Source: Anoxynatronum buryatiense (GTDB lineage: Bacteria; Bacillota; Clostridia; Peptostreptococcales; Tindalliaceae). Taken from it: a stretch of DNA of 64,000 bases. The notes under the pieces are model-generated. The model was not told the origin of the DNA. It did not search any database and saw nothing but the letters and a program-made list of their open reading frames with translations. The translations under genes and the position numbers were made by a program. Of the stretch, positions 50,974-59,383 are shown piece after piece; within the stretch, counting starts at the first letter, position 1, and every line of letters starts with the position of its first letter. The stretch is taken from assembly GCF_900182905.1 (NCBI RefSeq), contig NZ_FXUF01000010.1:91472-155471 (forward strand). Reading direction: 5' to 3'.

Positions 50974-53079
50974 TTAATGAATCTGTTGATGCTCAGCCTC
51001 AGATAATGGATGTACGGTTGTTTTTGCCAGTACTTCCCTCAGTTTTTCCTCTGCCATGGGCCGGTGGAAATAGTAGCCCTGAAGATGGTCACAGCCGTAG
51101 CGTTCCAGCATCTCCCACTGGGCTCTTTCTTCAACACCTTCGGCAGTGACGGTTAATTGAAGCTGGTGAGCCATGTCAATAATCTGGCGCACAATAAAGG
51201 TTTCCTTGGGATTATTTCCCATTTCCTGAATAAAGGATTTGTCAATTTTAAGGATATCCATGGGCAGCGACCGTAAGTAATTGAGAGAGGAATAGCCGGT
51301 GCCAAAGTCATCAAGCGCTACCCGAACTCCCAACGCCCGGATGCGGTTCAGCAGTTCTTTGGTGTGACTCAGATTATCCATGGCGGCTGTTTCAGTAATT
51401 TCAACTACCAGCTGGCAGGGATCAACACCATACTGATGAATCATCTGACTGATCCAGTCAGGCAGGTCTGTTCGACGAAACTGCATGGAAGACAGGTTGA
51501 CGGACACAGTCAGGGGCGGTAAGCCGTCCATTTTCCACTGCCTGCAAGTTTGACAGACGCTTTCCATCACCCAGGCCCCAATGGGATGGATCAGGTCTGT
51601 TTCTTCTGCCAGTTCCATGAAAAAGAAGGGAGAGAGTAACCCCTGTTGGGGATGATTCCACCGTATAAGGGCTTCAACACCCACAATATTCCCTTTCACA
51701 TCCATAATGGGTTGGTAGTGAAGCACAAACTCCCGACGTTGAATGGCATAGCGCAGGTCCTTCTCTTTTTCCATCCAGTTGGTAATTCGATCACGGATGG
51801 TCTGGTCGAAAAACCAGAATTTGTTTTTACCGGCAGTTTTAGCTTCACTGAGAGCCACGTCAGCGTGCTGCAGCAGGGTATCCCTGTCAGTACCGTGGTC
51901 AGGAAAGATGGCAATTCCGGCACTGGCGCTGATGAAGTATTCATAGCCGTCCACCCCGAAGGGCGCTTCGAAGGCTTTTAATATCCGTTCTGCCAGCCCT
52001 TTCAGATCGTCTTTTGATAGCAGCCGGGGCTTCAGCACATAAAACTCATCGCCCCCCGATCGGGCCACAAACTCGTTGTCCTGCAGCTGTTCATTGATGC
52101 GGCGGGCCACTTCCACCAGGATTTGATCTCCCACCGGATGCCCCCGGGTATCATTGATTCTGCGAAAATCGTCCAGATCCATGGTTAAAAGGCCAAACTG
52201 TTCCTGGTGCCGATGATGGGTGCCCATGATTTTTTTCAGATGATCGTAAAACAGGGTGCGGTTGGGTAATTCTGTCAGTTCATCATAATATGCCATTTGA
52301 TACATTTCCCGCATCAAACGTTTCTGCTCAGTCACATCCACATGGGACCCCGCTATGCGCACAGGTTTCCCTTCTGCATCCCAGACAGCCTTTCCCCTAG
52401 ATTGAATCCACCGGTATTCACCCCATTTGTTGCGCATCCGGTATTCGCTGTAAAAGTAAGGGGTTTTGCCATCCAAATGCTGTTGACTGATAAGCTCTGT
52501 GTTTTCAAGGTCTTCGGGATGAACCAGCGATGCCCAGGCGTCGTAGGTTTCCGGCAGTTCGTCTTCCTCGTAGCCCAACAACAACTTGGTGCGCGAAAAA
52601 CTCAACAGTTGATTGCGCAGGTCCCAGTCCCAGATGCAGTCATTGCTGCCCTCCACCACCAGTCTGTACCGCTCCTCCGTTTCCAGCAATCGTCGCTGCT
52701 GGTCTTGAAGGGTGTTGAAGTTGTCCTGCAATTCCTGCTCCATGGCCACCAGTTCTTCATAGGCACTTTCCAGTTCTTCATAATTAGCCACCAAATCTTC
52801 CTGGTAACGGGTCAGTTCCCTCAGATTCTGACGGATCAGCTGGTACAGCAACAATCCCGTGGCACCGACATAAAACCACCCTTTGAAGGTTTGCAAGTTC
52901 ACGAATTGCTCATAATTGGATACCATGGCCAATAGTAATCTGTCTGAAAAGGCAATCCACAGGGTACCGGCGACAAGATAGATCACCACGATTTTCTGTG
53001 GAATCCGGGAGGCGGGAAAGTTTTCGAGGCGAACGACTGTTTCAGCGGCCTGCTGCATGGTTTGCTGTCTATCCTTCAT
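50974..53079 (-). CDS. Membrane PAS-GGDEF-EAL cyclic-di-GMP enzyme
   Basis: 701 residues. Two N-terminal helices flank a short outer loop (PQKIVVIYLVAGTLWIAFSDRLLLAMV ... FKGWFYVGATGLLLYQLIRQN). A coiled-coil stretch (ESAYEELVAMEQELQDNFNTLQDQQRRLLETEERY) leads to a PAS domain, then GGDEF (SGGDEFYV, active site intact, no RxxD inhibitory site in the expected place) and EAL (GVEALIRW, EITETAAM, DDFGTGYSS, KIDKSFI) with all catalytic residues. Both synthesis and breakdown of c-di-GMP are therefore possible. It lies three genes from the pilus cluster, and c-di-GMP often controls pili. Confidence 0.93.
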   Translation of the reverse strand: MKDRQQTMQQAAETVVRLENFPASRIPQKIVVIYLVAGTLWIAFSDRLLLAMVSNYEQFVNLQTFKGWFYVGATGLLLYQLIRQNLRELTRYQEDLVANYEELESAYEELVAMEQELQDNFNTLQDQQRRLLETEERYRLVVEGSNDCIWDWDLRNQLLSFSRTKLLLGYEEDELPETYDAWASLVHPEDLENTELISQQHLDGKTPYFYSEYRMRNKWGEYRWIQSRGKAVWDAEGKPVRIAGSHVDVTEQKRLMREMYQMAYYDELTELPNRTLFYDHLKKIMGTHHRHQEQFGLLTMDLDDFRRINDTRGHPVGDQILVEVARRINEQLQDNEFVARSGGDEFYVLKPRLLSKDDLKGLAERILKAFEAPFGVDGYEYFISASAGIAIFPDHGTDRDTLLQHADVALSEAKTAGKNKFWFFDQTIRDRITNWMEKEKDLRYAIQRREFVLHYQPIMDVKGNIVGVEALIRWNHPQQGLLSPFFFMELAEETDLIHPIGAWVMESVCQTCRQWKMDGLPPLTVSVNLSSMQFRRTDLPDWISQMIHQYGVDPCQLVVEITETAAMDNLSHTKELLNRIRALGVRVALDDFGTGYSSLNYLRSLPMDILKIDKSFIQEMGNNPKETFIVRQIIDMAHQLQLTVTAEGVEERAQWEMLERYGCDHLQGYYFHRPMAEEKLREVLAKTTVHPLSEAEHQQIH

Positions 53080-53272
53080 CTGACTACCTCCATCCCGGTG
53101 ATATGCCTGCGTTGTTCCAGCTCACATTCATTGACTCCCAGTGCTGGTGATGACTGATGTTAGAAATCTGATACCCATTTAACGGAAGAATATCAACCTC
53201 CGCTGCATTTTATCCCCTGTTGACAACATTTTTTTGCTGTTTCCGCATGCTGTCTCCGGCTGGCCGGCGCGA

Positions 53273-53803
53273 TTATCCCCGATCGAAGAAGGGGCTTTTC
53301 CCTTTGATAGCCAGGGGAATGCCGTAGGCGATGATCACATCGTCACCGAAATATCCCAGGTTTAACGCGGCTTTGCCTGCCGAAAACATGATGCGGTTAT
53401 CACAGCGGTGGTCTGCTGCCACAGAAACAGCTGAACCTACGGCAATGCCCAGATCACCGGTGGCAAACGCACAGATTCCGCTATGCTGAACATTTTCTGC
53501 ACAGTCCTTGAAACCACAGAATCCACAGACAGGAACTCCTGCAACCCCGTTGCGGGTGCCAATGAGAAGCACCACCTGGGAGTCATCCACGTTCCCGGCA
53601 TCACGCTGGAAAAACGCGGCCCCGGAATCTTCTGCAATACGGCGCATTTCCTGCGAAAGTGCTTCTTTGTCGGTGCCGTCCAGCACCATCATTTCAAGAC
53701 GATCTGATCCCTTGCCTTTGGGAGCTGTTCGGGCAGCAGCCGCCATTAGCTGTGCCACCTGCATTGCTGCCTGTTTTTCCAGCTCTTTGCTTTTATAAAT
53801 CAT
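53273..53803 (-). CDS. DUF2148 ferredoxin-like domain protein
   Basis: 176 residues. ARTAPKGKGSDRLEMMVLDG at the N-terminus and VPVCGFCGFKDCAENVQHSGICAFATGDLGIAVGSAVSVAADHRCDNRIMFSAGKAA in the middle are characteristic of DUF2148, in which several Cys probably hold an Fe-S cluster. It is common in anaerobes; function unknown. The ATG at 53803 is set by GAGGAGG seven bases upstream. Confidence 0.9.
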   Translation of the reverse strand: MIYKSKELEKQAAMQVAQLMAAAARTAPKGKGSDRLEMMVLDGTDKEALSQEMRRIAEDSGAAFFQRDAGNVDDSQVVLLIGTRNGVAGVPVCGFCGFKDCAENVQHSGICAFATGDLGIAVGSAVSVAADHRCDNRIMFSAGKAALNLGYFGDDVIIAYGIPLAIKGKSPFFDRG

Positions 53804-53895
53804 CACATTGCCTCCTCAGTGCTTTCTTGTTGTATCATACTGAATCATATTGTGCAGTCATTTCGGGTCACTTGTCATATATTCGTCACAAGTAA

Positions 53896-53943
53896 AAAAA
53901 CTCCTGCCCGGACAAAAAAGAAATTTGCCTGTCAGGAGTTTTT
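53896..53943. terminator. Terminator after the flippase-like gene
   Basis: AAAAACTCCTG and CAGGAGTTTTT arms, with T-runs on both sides, 35 bases after the stop of the minus-strand flippase-like gene. Confidence 0.85.
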
Positions 53944-53977
53944 CAGTTTGTATATGATGGGTTCTACCAATGACTGT

Positions 53978-54973
53978 TTACCTGCCTATTCCTGTCGGAT
54001 GAGTCACGGCACGGCACCTGTCTGCCAGCCAGAAAAACAGCATGGCCAGGGCGCTGACACCAAACACCAGCCAAAAGGTGAGGGTCCGCACCACCAGGGT
54101 AAGGGCCAGCGCCTGGTGCACTGCAATGCCGTAGCCTGTCAGCACCAGTATCATGGCGCCTTCAAAAGTGCCTGCTCCTCCTGGAAACAACGGAATCATC
54201 CCTGCCATATAGGCCATGTAGGTGGCTGCCGCCACTGTTAGAAAGCCGGCGGGAATTCCCAGACCTTTGGCGGCCACCCAGGCCTGCAGGGCATAGTTTC
54301 CCCAGATGATCAGGCTGAGTACCAGCTGCTGCATCCCTTTTGCCGGATGCTGGAGCAATGCGGCAGTATCACTGATGAACCGCTGCCAGGTTTGACGTAC
54401 CCACTGGCCAATACCCCGGGTCGTTTTTAGTTTTGAGATCCCCCAGAACAGGAGAACCACCGTCAATAACAGCACCACCCATGGCAGTGTGGTTCCAAAA
54501 TGGGCATCAATGGGAAAAAGACTGCTGATCAAACGCCCCTGAAGGGGATGCAGCATGAGGGAGATCAGAGTTACTGCACACATCGCCCCAAAAACCAGGC
54601 CGCTGATGCTTTTCTGCAGAATCAGCAGTGAAGTGGCTTCAGTACCGGACCACCCCAAGTGTTCCTTGAACCACCACACCTTTACTGCCTCACCACCGAA
54701 TTTAACCGAAGGAGTGACACCTTCAAAAAAAGTACCCACCAGATTCATGCGCACCATTTGCATGAGAGTGACCCGGCGATGGTTGATACCTGCCAGATGC
54801 TGCCATTGGTATGCCACCAGCATCCGGTTTGCTGCCTGAAGGGATAAGAGCACCACCAGCGTCGTCAGCGACAGTTCTCGCAGACTTTGTCCCACCTGGT
54901 GCAAATCAGTCCGCCAGAGAAGCAACAGCAGGAGCACCAGTCCAAGAACGGATATCCAGTGATTTCGCTTCAT
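53978..54973 (-). CDS. Flippase-like membrane protein (UPF0104/LPG synthase TM domain)
   Basis: 331 residues with about eight helices. SVLGLVLLLLLLWRTDLHQVGQSLRELSLTTLVVLL, PSVKFGGEAVKVWWFKEHLG, and IPLFPGGAGTFEGAMILVLTGYG are the conserved stretches of the lysylphosphatidylglycerol synthase-type transmembrane domain, without the catalytic C-terminal part. Such proteins may act as lipid flippases or envelope transporters. GGAGG precedes the ATG, which lies 68 bases inside the end of the methyltransferase-like gene. Confidence 0.85.
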   Translation of the reverse strand: MKRNHWISVLGLVLLLLLLWRTDLHQVGQSLRELSLTTLVVLLSLQAANRMLVAYQWQHLAGINHRRVTLMQMVRMNLVGTFFEGVTPSVKFGGEAVKVWWFKEHLGWSGTEATSLLILQKSISGLVFGAMCAVTLISLMLHPLQGRLISSLFPIDAHFGTTLPWVVLLLTVVLLFWGISKLKTTRGIGQWVRQTWQRFISDTAALLQHPAKGMQQLVLSLIIWGNYALQAWVAAKGLGIPAGFLTVAAATYMAYMAGMIPLFPGGAGTFEGAMILVLTGYGIAVHQALALTLVVRTLTFWLVFGVSALAMLFFWLADRCRAVTHPTGIGR

Positions 54974-55538
54974 GTGCTGTATCCTCCTTCACCAGCATAC
55001 AGGTGCCGGCCATGGTACTGCCAGGCTGCAACCGTAACTGTGCCTGTTGGGCCAGACGGGCTTTGGTTTGTTGACAGGGTGCTTCATAAAAACGCTCCAG
55101 TTTACTGTGAGGCAGTCGCACCAATATGCGAGTGCCTGGCTGGGCATATTGCTGCAAATTTTCCAGAATCTGTTCTCTGCCACGCACCTGCAGCGCCAGA
55201 TGAACCACATTGTAAACACTTGGATCAAATGACTGCCCGCAACCATGATGCACGAAAATTTGCCACATTCCCATTTTGCGTAGCAGGTCCCGGGCATGTT
55301 CCACGGCATCCAGATCACAGTCCAGTACATCCACCGCCGCTCCGGTGTGCCGGCAAATTTCCATGGCTGTAACAGGAAAAGCGCCACCTCCAACACAGAG
55401 CACACGATCATGACGATTAATACTACCCAATCCAATTTCCCGATTGACAATGCTGCGATAATACAGTCTCATCAAGGGATAACTGGCCGGAAAGTGAGAG
55501 AGGGATTTTTCAGTGAAGCGGGTTAAGGCAGGAATCAC
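54906..55538 (-). CDS. SAM-binding methyltransferase-fold protein (nicotianamine synthase-like possibility)
   Basis: 210 residues if GTG at 55538 (AAAGGATG, six bases upstream) is the start; ATG at 55547 or 55577 are alternatives. An upstream frame to 55646 crosses the feoB terminator and is unlikely. DRVLCVGGGAFPVTAMEICRHTGAAVDVLDCDLDAVEHARDLL is a Rossmann SAM loop whose VGGGAFPVTA resembles the GSGPLPLTS loop of nicotianamine synthase-type enzymes. There is no catalytic motif I can confirm. It lies between feoB and the flippase-like gene and overlaps the latter by 68 bases. Confidence 0.65.
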   Translation of the reverse strand: MIPALTRFTEKSLSHFPASYPLMRLYYRSIVNREIGLGSINRHDRVLCVGGGAFPVTAMEICRHTGAAVDVLDCDLDAVEHARDLLRKMGMWQIFVHHGCGQSFDPSVYNVVHLALQVRGREQILENLQQYAQPGTRILVRLPHSKLERFYEAPCQQTKARLAQQAQLRLQPGSTMAGTCMLVKEDTAHEAKSLDIRSWTGAPAVASLAD

Positions 55539-55636
55539 GGCGAACATCCTTTCTGACGTTTCTATCTTGCGTTTCATTTGATAGCCATGACGTTTTCGTG
55601 TTTCAGCGCATTGAATCATCGACACAGAAACCGAGA

Positions 55637-55657
55637 AAGCCCCCAAAACAGGGGCTT
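55637..55657 (-). terminator. Terminator after feoB
   Basis: Minus strand AAGCCCC-TGTTTTG-GGGGCTT followed by TCTC; 65 bases after the feoB stop. Confidence 0.7.
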
Positions 55658-55721
55658 CGCATCATCAGCAACCATGACAGCTTTGGGCTAAGCCTGTTTG
55701 AACCAATCATCTACATAAACA

Positions 55722-57554
55722 TTACAGCACTGTTGATACCAAAGTGGCTGCCTGATAGAACAAACCTCCCAGCACCAATGCTGCTACCGTGGTGCCCACA
55801 CCAATGATCGCGCCGATTTTCACACCAAACTCTTTGATGAGAACACCCAGCACCGCCAGGCAAGGCATGTAGAAAAGTGCTACCAGGGAGCCTGTAAACA
55901 TTTGAATATAATTTAAATCCATTTCCAACAGTGGAAGCACCGCCAGTTCCCGGCGAATAATCCCCAGAATCAGGCCCAGTGTAGCCTCCTTCGGCAGTCC
56001 CAGCCAGCCTTCCACCAGGGGAGAAAGGACTTCACCCACGTGAACCAGCGCACCTGTTTCTACCAATAAAGCTGCAAGACCAACCCCCATCATCATGGGC
56101 ACTTCTGCTTCCATCATGAAATGCTTGGTTCTGATTTTGATTTTTTTCACCAGCGTCTGACGATCCGGCATCAGTAAATTAGGGATTTCCAGAAGCATTG
56201 GATCACTTTTCCCAGGAATCACACGGTCAAGAATCACGCCTGTTAAGAAAATGGCCGCAAATGAGATCAGATAAATACCAATCAGCATAAAGACGGAATG
56301 ATCTCCCAACAGCGCAATAAAGGCACCGGTTTGAGCAGAGCAGGGCACCGCCAGTGTCACCATGGTTGCCACCATGATCCGCTCTTTTCGGCTGGTGGCC
56401 GCGCGGGTACCCAGAATGGCCGGAATGGCACAGCCATAGCCCATGATCATGGGAACAATATTGCCACCCTGAATCCCGGCTTTCCGCATCACACCATCCA
56501 CCATGACGCCCAAACGGGGCAGATAGCCGCTGTCTTCCATAAATGACAGCACGATATAAAACAGAAAGACATATGGGAAAATCAGGGCAAAGGGCCACTC
56601 AATCCCTTTCACCAATATGCCGTATTCTCCCACCAGAACGTTGTAAATAACCCCTTCAGTGACAAAGATAGATACAATACGAACGAAAAACGGCACAATT
56701 ACACCGTTGACAAGGGGTAGCAAAATGGCACTGCGAAGGCCTTTTCCGCCACCTACCACAATTCCCAGCGCAATCGTTAAAACCAGAAGCGCCAGCGGAA
56801 TCCCCGGAAAGGGCTTCATAGACGCATCACCCAGGCGTTCCAGCCAGGTGGGGTGCCTGTGTTCCACTTGCTGCACTTCCTGAATGGTACGGCCCACCCA
56901 TTGCCAACGCTCATCGTCAGTGTCAGGCCATTGATTTGCATCGCCTGTATCTGAATCAACAGCTTCAGTGTCGATTGATGTTTCCTGATTTTGAAGAAAA
57001 GTATCTGCAGCCTTGATGGCAGCTTCCATTAACTGCAGCAACCCCACATTGCGTACCGCCACCGTGGGAATGACGGGAGCATTCAGGCGTTGTGAGAGCT
57101 GGTCAACATCGATGGATATTCCCTGACGCTCTGCCACGTCTATCATATTCAGTGCATAAATCACCGGCACAACTTTATCCGGACTAACAGTACTTAAATG
57201 TTGTATTTGGAGCGCGAAAAATAAATTTCGCTCTAAATTGGTGGCATCCAGCACCACGATGATGGCGTCAACAGCTTCATTATGAACCATATCCACCGCC
57301 ACCTGCTCTGCGGGTGATGTGGCCGATAATGAATAGGTTCCAGGCACATCAATAAGATCACCATTGCGTCCCCGATACTGCCATTTGCCACTTGTAAAGC
57401 TGACAGTGGTACCGCTATAATTGGCACTGTCTACCTCAACCCCTGTAAGCTTTGAGAAAACAACACTTTTGCCCACATTGGGGTTTCCCATGAGCAGGAA
57501 CCGAAAATCTCCTGACTTAGGCCCTAAAAAAGCCTGTTCTTGATGGCACTCCAA
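55722..57554 (-). CDS. feoB: Ferrous iron transporter B
   Basis: 610 residues, shorter than the 770 of E. coli. The N-terminal G domain has GNPNVGKSVVFSKLTG, VSFTSGK, DVPGTYSL and NMIDVA; it is joined through a linker rich in Asp/Gln (QNQETSIDTEAVDSDTG) to the Gate domain with about eight helices: GGNIVPMIMGYGCAIPAILGTRA, TLAVPCSAQTGAFIALL and a later half. The start codon is probably TTG directly after the feoA stop. FeoB takes up Fe2+ under anaerobic conditions and needs FeoA. Confidence 0.95.
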   Translation of the reverse strand: MECHQEQAFLGPKSGDFRFLLMGNPNVGKSVVFSKLTGVEVDSANYSGTTVSFTSGKWQYRGRNGDLIDVPGTYSLSATSPAEQVAVDMVHNEAVDAIIVVLDATNLERNLFFALQIQHLSTVSPDKVVPVIYALNMIDVAERQGISIDVDQLSQRLNAPVIPTVAVRNVGLLQLMEAAIKAADTFLQNQETSIDTEAVDSDTGDANQWPDTDDERWQWVGRTIQEVQQVEHRHPTWLERLGDASMKPFPGIPLALLVLTIALGIVVGGGKGLRSAILLPLVNGVIVPFFVRIVSIFVTEGVIYNVLVGEYGILVKGIEWPFALIFPYVFLFYIVLSFMEDSGYLPRLGVMVDGVMRKAGIQGGNIVPMIMGYGCAIPAILGTRAATSRKERIMVATMVTLAVPCSAQTGAFIALLGDHSVFMLIGIYLISFAAIFLTGVILDRVIPGKSDPMLLEIPNLLMPDRQTLVKKIKIRTKHFMMEAEVPMMMGVGLAALLVETGALVHVGEVLSPLVEGWLGLPKEATLGLILGIIRRELAVLPLLEMDLNYIQMFTGSLVALFYMPCLAVLGVLIKEFGVKIGAIIGVGTTVAALVLGGLFYQAATLVSTVL

Positions 57555-57770
57555 CTACGCCACCTCCCGCACCATGATTTGCTCAGCAAATTCACGGGCG
57601 ATGGCGACACAACGGTTTCCCAGCCGGACAACCACTGGCCCACCCATGGGTTGGCGGCTCTGGATTTCCATCGGCAGTCCCATTCGAAACCCCATGGCAT
57701 CCATCAGGGGAATAGAGGGAAGTGTTTCGATGATGCAACGGCCTTTAATCTTCATTTTATACAATGACAT
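57555..57770 (-). CDS. feoA: Ferrous iron transport protein A
   Basis: 71 residues of SH3-like fold: KIKGRCIIETLPSIPLMDAMGFRMGLPMEIQSRQPMGGPVVVRLGNRCVAIAREFAEQIMV. The GMPxGxxxEV-like sequence (here GLPMEIQSR) and GGPVVVRLG are typical. The ATG at 57770 is preceded by AGGAGTGG. It is co-transcribed with feoB, which begins at the very next base. Confidence 0.93.
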   Translation of the reverse strand: MSLYKMKIKGRCIIETLPSIPLMDAMGFRMGLPMEIQSRQPMGGPVVVRLGNRCVAIAREFAEQIMVREVA

Positions 57771-57806
57771 AACAACCACTCCTGACGTTAATAGTCATTA
57801 ATTATT

Positions 57807-57825
57807 GATAGTACTTCTCATTATC
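57807..57825 (-). promoter_or_regulatory. Fur-like box of feoAB
   Basis: Minus strand GATAATGAGAAGTACTATC matches 15 of 19 bases of the Fur consensus and sits between the -10 box and the feoA start. Confidence 0.65.
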
Positions 57826-57831
57826 ACCATT

Positions 57832-57860
57832 AGCATACCACTCCTGCTTTCTTTTGACAA
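57832..57860 (-). promoter_or_regulatory. Promoter of feoAB
   Basis: Minus strand TTGTCA (57855-57860), 17 bases, TATGCT (57832-57837), directly upstream of the Fur-like box. Confidence 0.7.
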
Positions 57861-57885
57861 GCATTTTTAATGACCACATTTCGCA

Positions 57886-57919
57886 AAATAAAATACCCGC
57901 CACATCAGTGACAGGTATT
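57886..57919 (-). terminator. Terminator after the DUF2325 gene
   Basis: Minus strand AATACCTGTCAC-TGAT-GTGGCGGGTATT with one mismatch, followed by TTATTTT, about 80 bases beyond the DUF2325 stop and before the feoAB promoter. Confidence 0.7.
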
Positions 57920-57999
57920 CTTGAGGAAGGCTTGTGAAGCCACTCTTGTGACATGTTTCAGTTCCTGCAGATAATGGAATTCCACACATGATTGGCAAA

Positions 58000-58305
58000 T
58001 CACTGTTTTCGTGCATTAAAAGGGCAGCTGCTACATCCTTCAAGTTTATTCACCAGATCACTGCACGCCCGGCGGGAAAAAACACAGGGGATTTTCATCT
58101 GTTTGGCCTGATCTTTCACCAGCTTCGTCATGTTGTGCTCAATGAAATCTGTGAAAACAATGATCACGTCGGTTTCTTCAGGAATTTCCATGCGGCGCAT
58201 CCCTTTTTTGCGCCCGGTCCAGTGCGTGTATTCCTTAATTCCGAAGGATTCAAGCGCTTCGGGAATATTGCCCAGTCGATCAGCTCCTACTAATAAGGCT
58301 TTCAT
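58000..58305 (-). CDS. DUF2325 domain protein under a Fur box
   Basis: 101 residues from ATG at 58305 (ribosome site AAAGGGGG). MKALLVGADRLGNIPEALESFGIKEYTHWTGRKKG ... TDVIIVFTDFIEHNMTKLVKDQAKQMKIPCVFSRRACSDLV is the DUF2325 pattern: a Rossmann-like half and a Cys-containing end. The extension to 58371 in the same frame would run over the promoter and is discarded. The protein's function is unknown, but it is controlled by a near-perfect Fur box and sits between feoAB and znu. Confidence 0.85.
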   Translation of the reverse strand: MKALLVGADRLGNIPEALESFGIKEYTHWTGRKKGMRRMEIPEETDVIIVFTDFIEHNMTKLVKDQAKQMKIPCVFSRRACSDLVNKLEGCSSCPFNARKQ

Positions 58306-58326
58306 CAGTGAAGCCCCCTTTCTTTT

Positions 58327-58345
58327 GATAATGATTATCATTATT
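58327..58345 (-). promoter_or_regulatory. Fur box (18 of 19 bases)
   Basis: Minus strand AATAATGATAATCATTATC fits the 19-base Fur consensus GATAATGATAATCATTATC at all but the first base. It overlaps the -10 of the DUF2325 promoter, so iron-loaded Fur would shut the gene off. Confidence 0.9.
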
Positions 58346-58371
58346 ATAGTATGGGCGACTAGGTTTGTCAA
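58343..58371 (-). promoter_or_regulatory. Promoter of the DUF2325 gene
   Basis: Minus strand TTGACA (58366-58371), 17 bases, TATAAT (58343-58348): a perfect sigma-A promoter. Confidence 0.92.
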
Positions 58372-58433
58372 TGGTTTTTTGCTGCCTATTCGCCATTTTC
58401 TGAAAAAACCTGTGCTTCACCATTTTCATCATC

Positions 58434-58461
58434 AAAAAACTCTGCATCCTCAGATGCAGAG
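58434..58461 (-). terminator. Terminator after znuB
   Basis: Minus strand CTCTGCATC-TGAG-GATGCAGAG (9-base perfect arms) followed by TTTTTTGATG. Confidence 0.9.
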
Positions 58462-58509
58462 CCAGACTGCAGATAAAATATAATAAAGACACTTGCAGGC
58501 GTTATTTCA

Positions 58510-59307
58510 TCAAATCCAGCGTTTCAACCCGCTCACTGCCATTAAAATCCCCAATGATGTCAGGACAATGGTGCCTCCCGGCGCCAAAGATGCATAGAAG
58601 GAAATGGTCAGCCCAATGACCACCGACAGCAGGCCAAAGAGCAGCGAAAAGAAAAATGTTTTGCGAAAACTTCCCCGAATCTGCAAAGCGGTGGCCACAG
58701 GCAGTACCATGAGAGATGACACCAGCAGAATTCCGACGATTCGCATGGAGAGGGAGATGGTGATGGCGACCATGATAGTGAACAGCAGGTTGATGCTTTT
58801 CACCGGAATACCTGCCAGCAGCGCCGCCGTTTCGTCAAAGGCCATGAAAAATAAACTGCGGTAAAGCATCATCACTAAAAAAAGAATGGCACCGCCCAAC
58901 AGCCAGATACTCCAGACATCCTGCCGGGTCACTAATGTCACACTTCCAAAAAGATAGCTGGATACCTGCGCACCGGCTCCCCCCAGACTGATGAGCACCG
59001 TTGCCAGGCCAACACCAAATGACATCATGACTGAAAGAGAAAGTTCTGCATAATGGGCATAGGTTTTTCGGAGCTGTTCAACGGCAAGAGCTGCCAGAAC
59101 TGTTGCAATAAGGGCGCTGTAAATGGGATAAATCCCCCCCAGTATTCCACCTGCCACGCCGGCCAGCGCCACATGGGACAGGGTGTCACCGATGAGTGAT
59201 AAGCGGCGAAGGGTGAGAAAAATACCAATGGCCGGACAAAGCACCGCTACGACGATTCCCGCCAGGAATGCCCGCTGCATAAATCCATAGGTTAGTATTT
59301 CCGGCAT
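58510..59307 (-). CDS. znuB: Zinc/manganese ABC transporter permease
   Basis: 265 residues, eight or so helices. GIFLTLRRLSLIGDTLSHVALAGVAGGIL, MMSFGVGLATVLISLGGAGAQVSSYLFGSV and VSSLMVLPVATALQI are typical of the ABC-3 family of zinc, manganese and iron permeases. It follows znuC by 76 bases and ends the znuACB operon with a terminator. ZnuB is taken as the name from the association with a His-rich ZnuA. Confidence 0.93.
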   Translation of the reverse strand: MPEILTYGFMQRAFLAGIVVAVLCPAIGIFLTLRRLSLIGDTLSHVALAGVAGGILGGIYPIYSALIATVLAALAVEQLRKTYAHYAELSLSVMMSFGVGLATVLISLGGAGAQVSSYLFGSVTLVTRQDVWSIWLLGGAILFLVMMLYRSLFFMAFDETAALLAGIPVKSINLLFTIMVAITISLSMRIVGILLVSSLMVLPVATALQIRGSFRKTFFFSLLFGLLSVVIGLTISFYASLAPGGTIVLTSLGILMAVSGLKRWI

Positions 59308-59383
59308 GGCTGAACCTCCCTGTTTATTTCCATCATCGTCTTTTGATAGACTGATTGTTCATATTGTCGTGTTTCTGCTCAAA

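Noticed and set aside
55538..55646. Longer N-terminus of the methyltransferase-fold protein
   Set aside because: It would run across the feoB terminator hairpin, and its Met codons lack ribosome sites.
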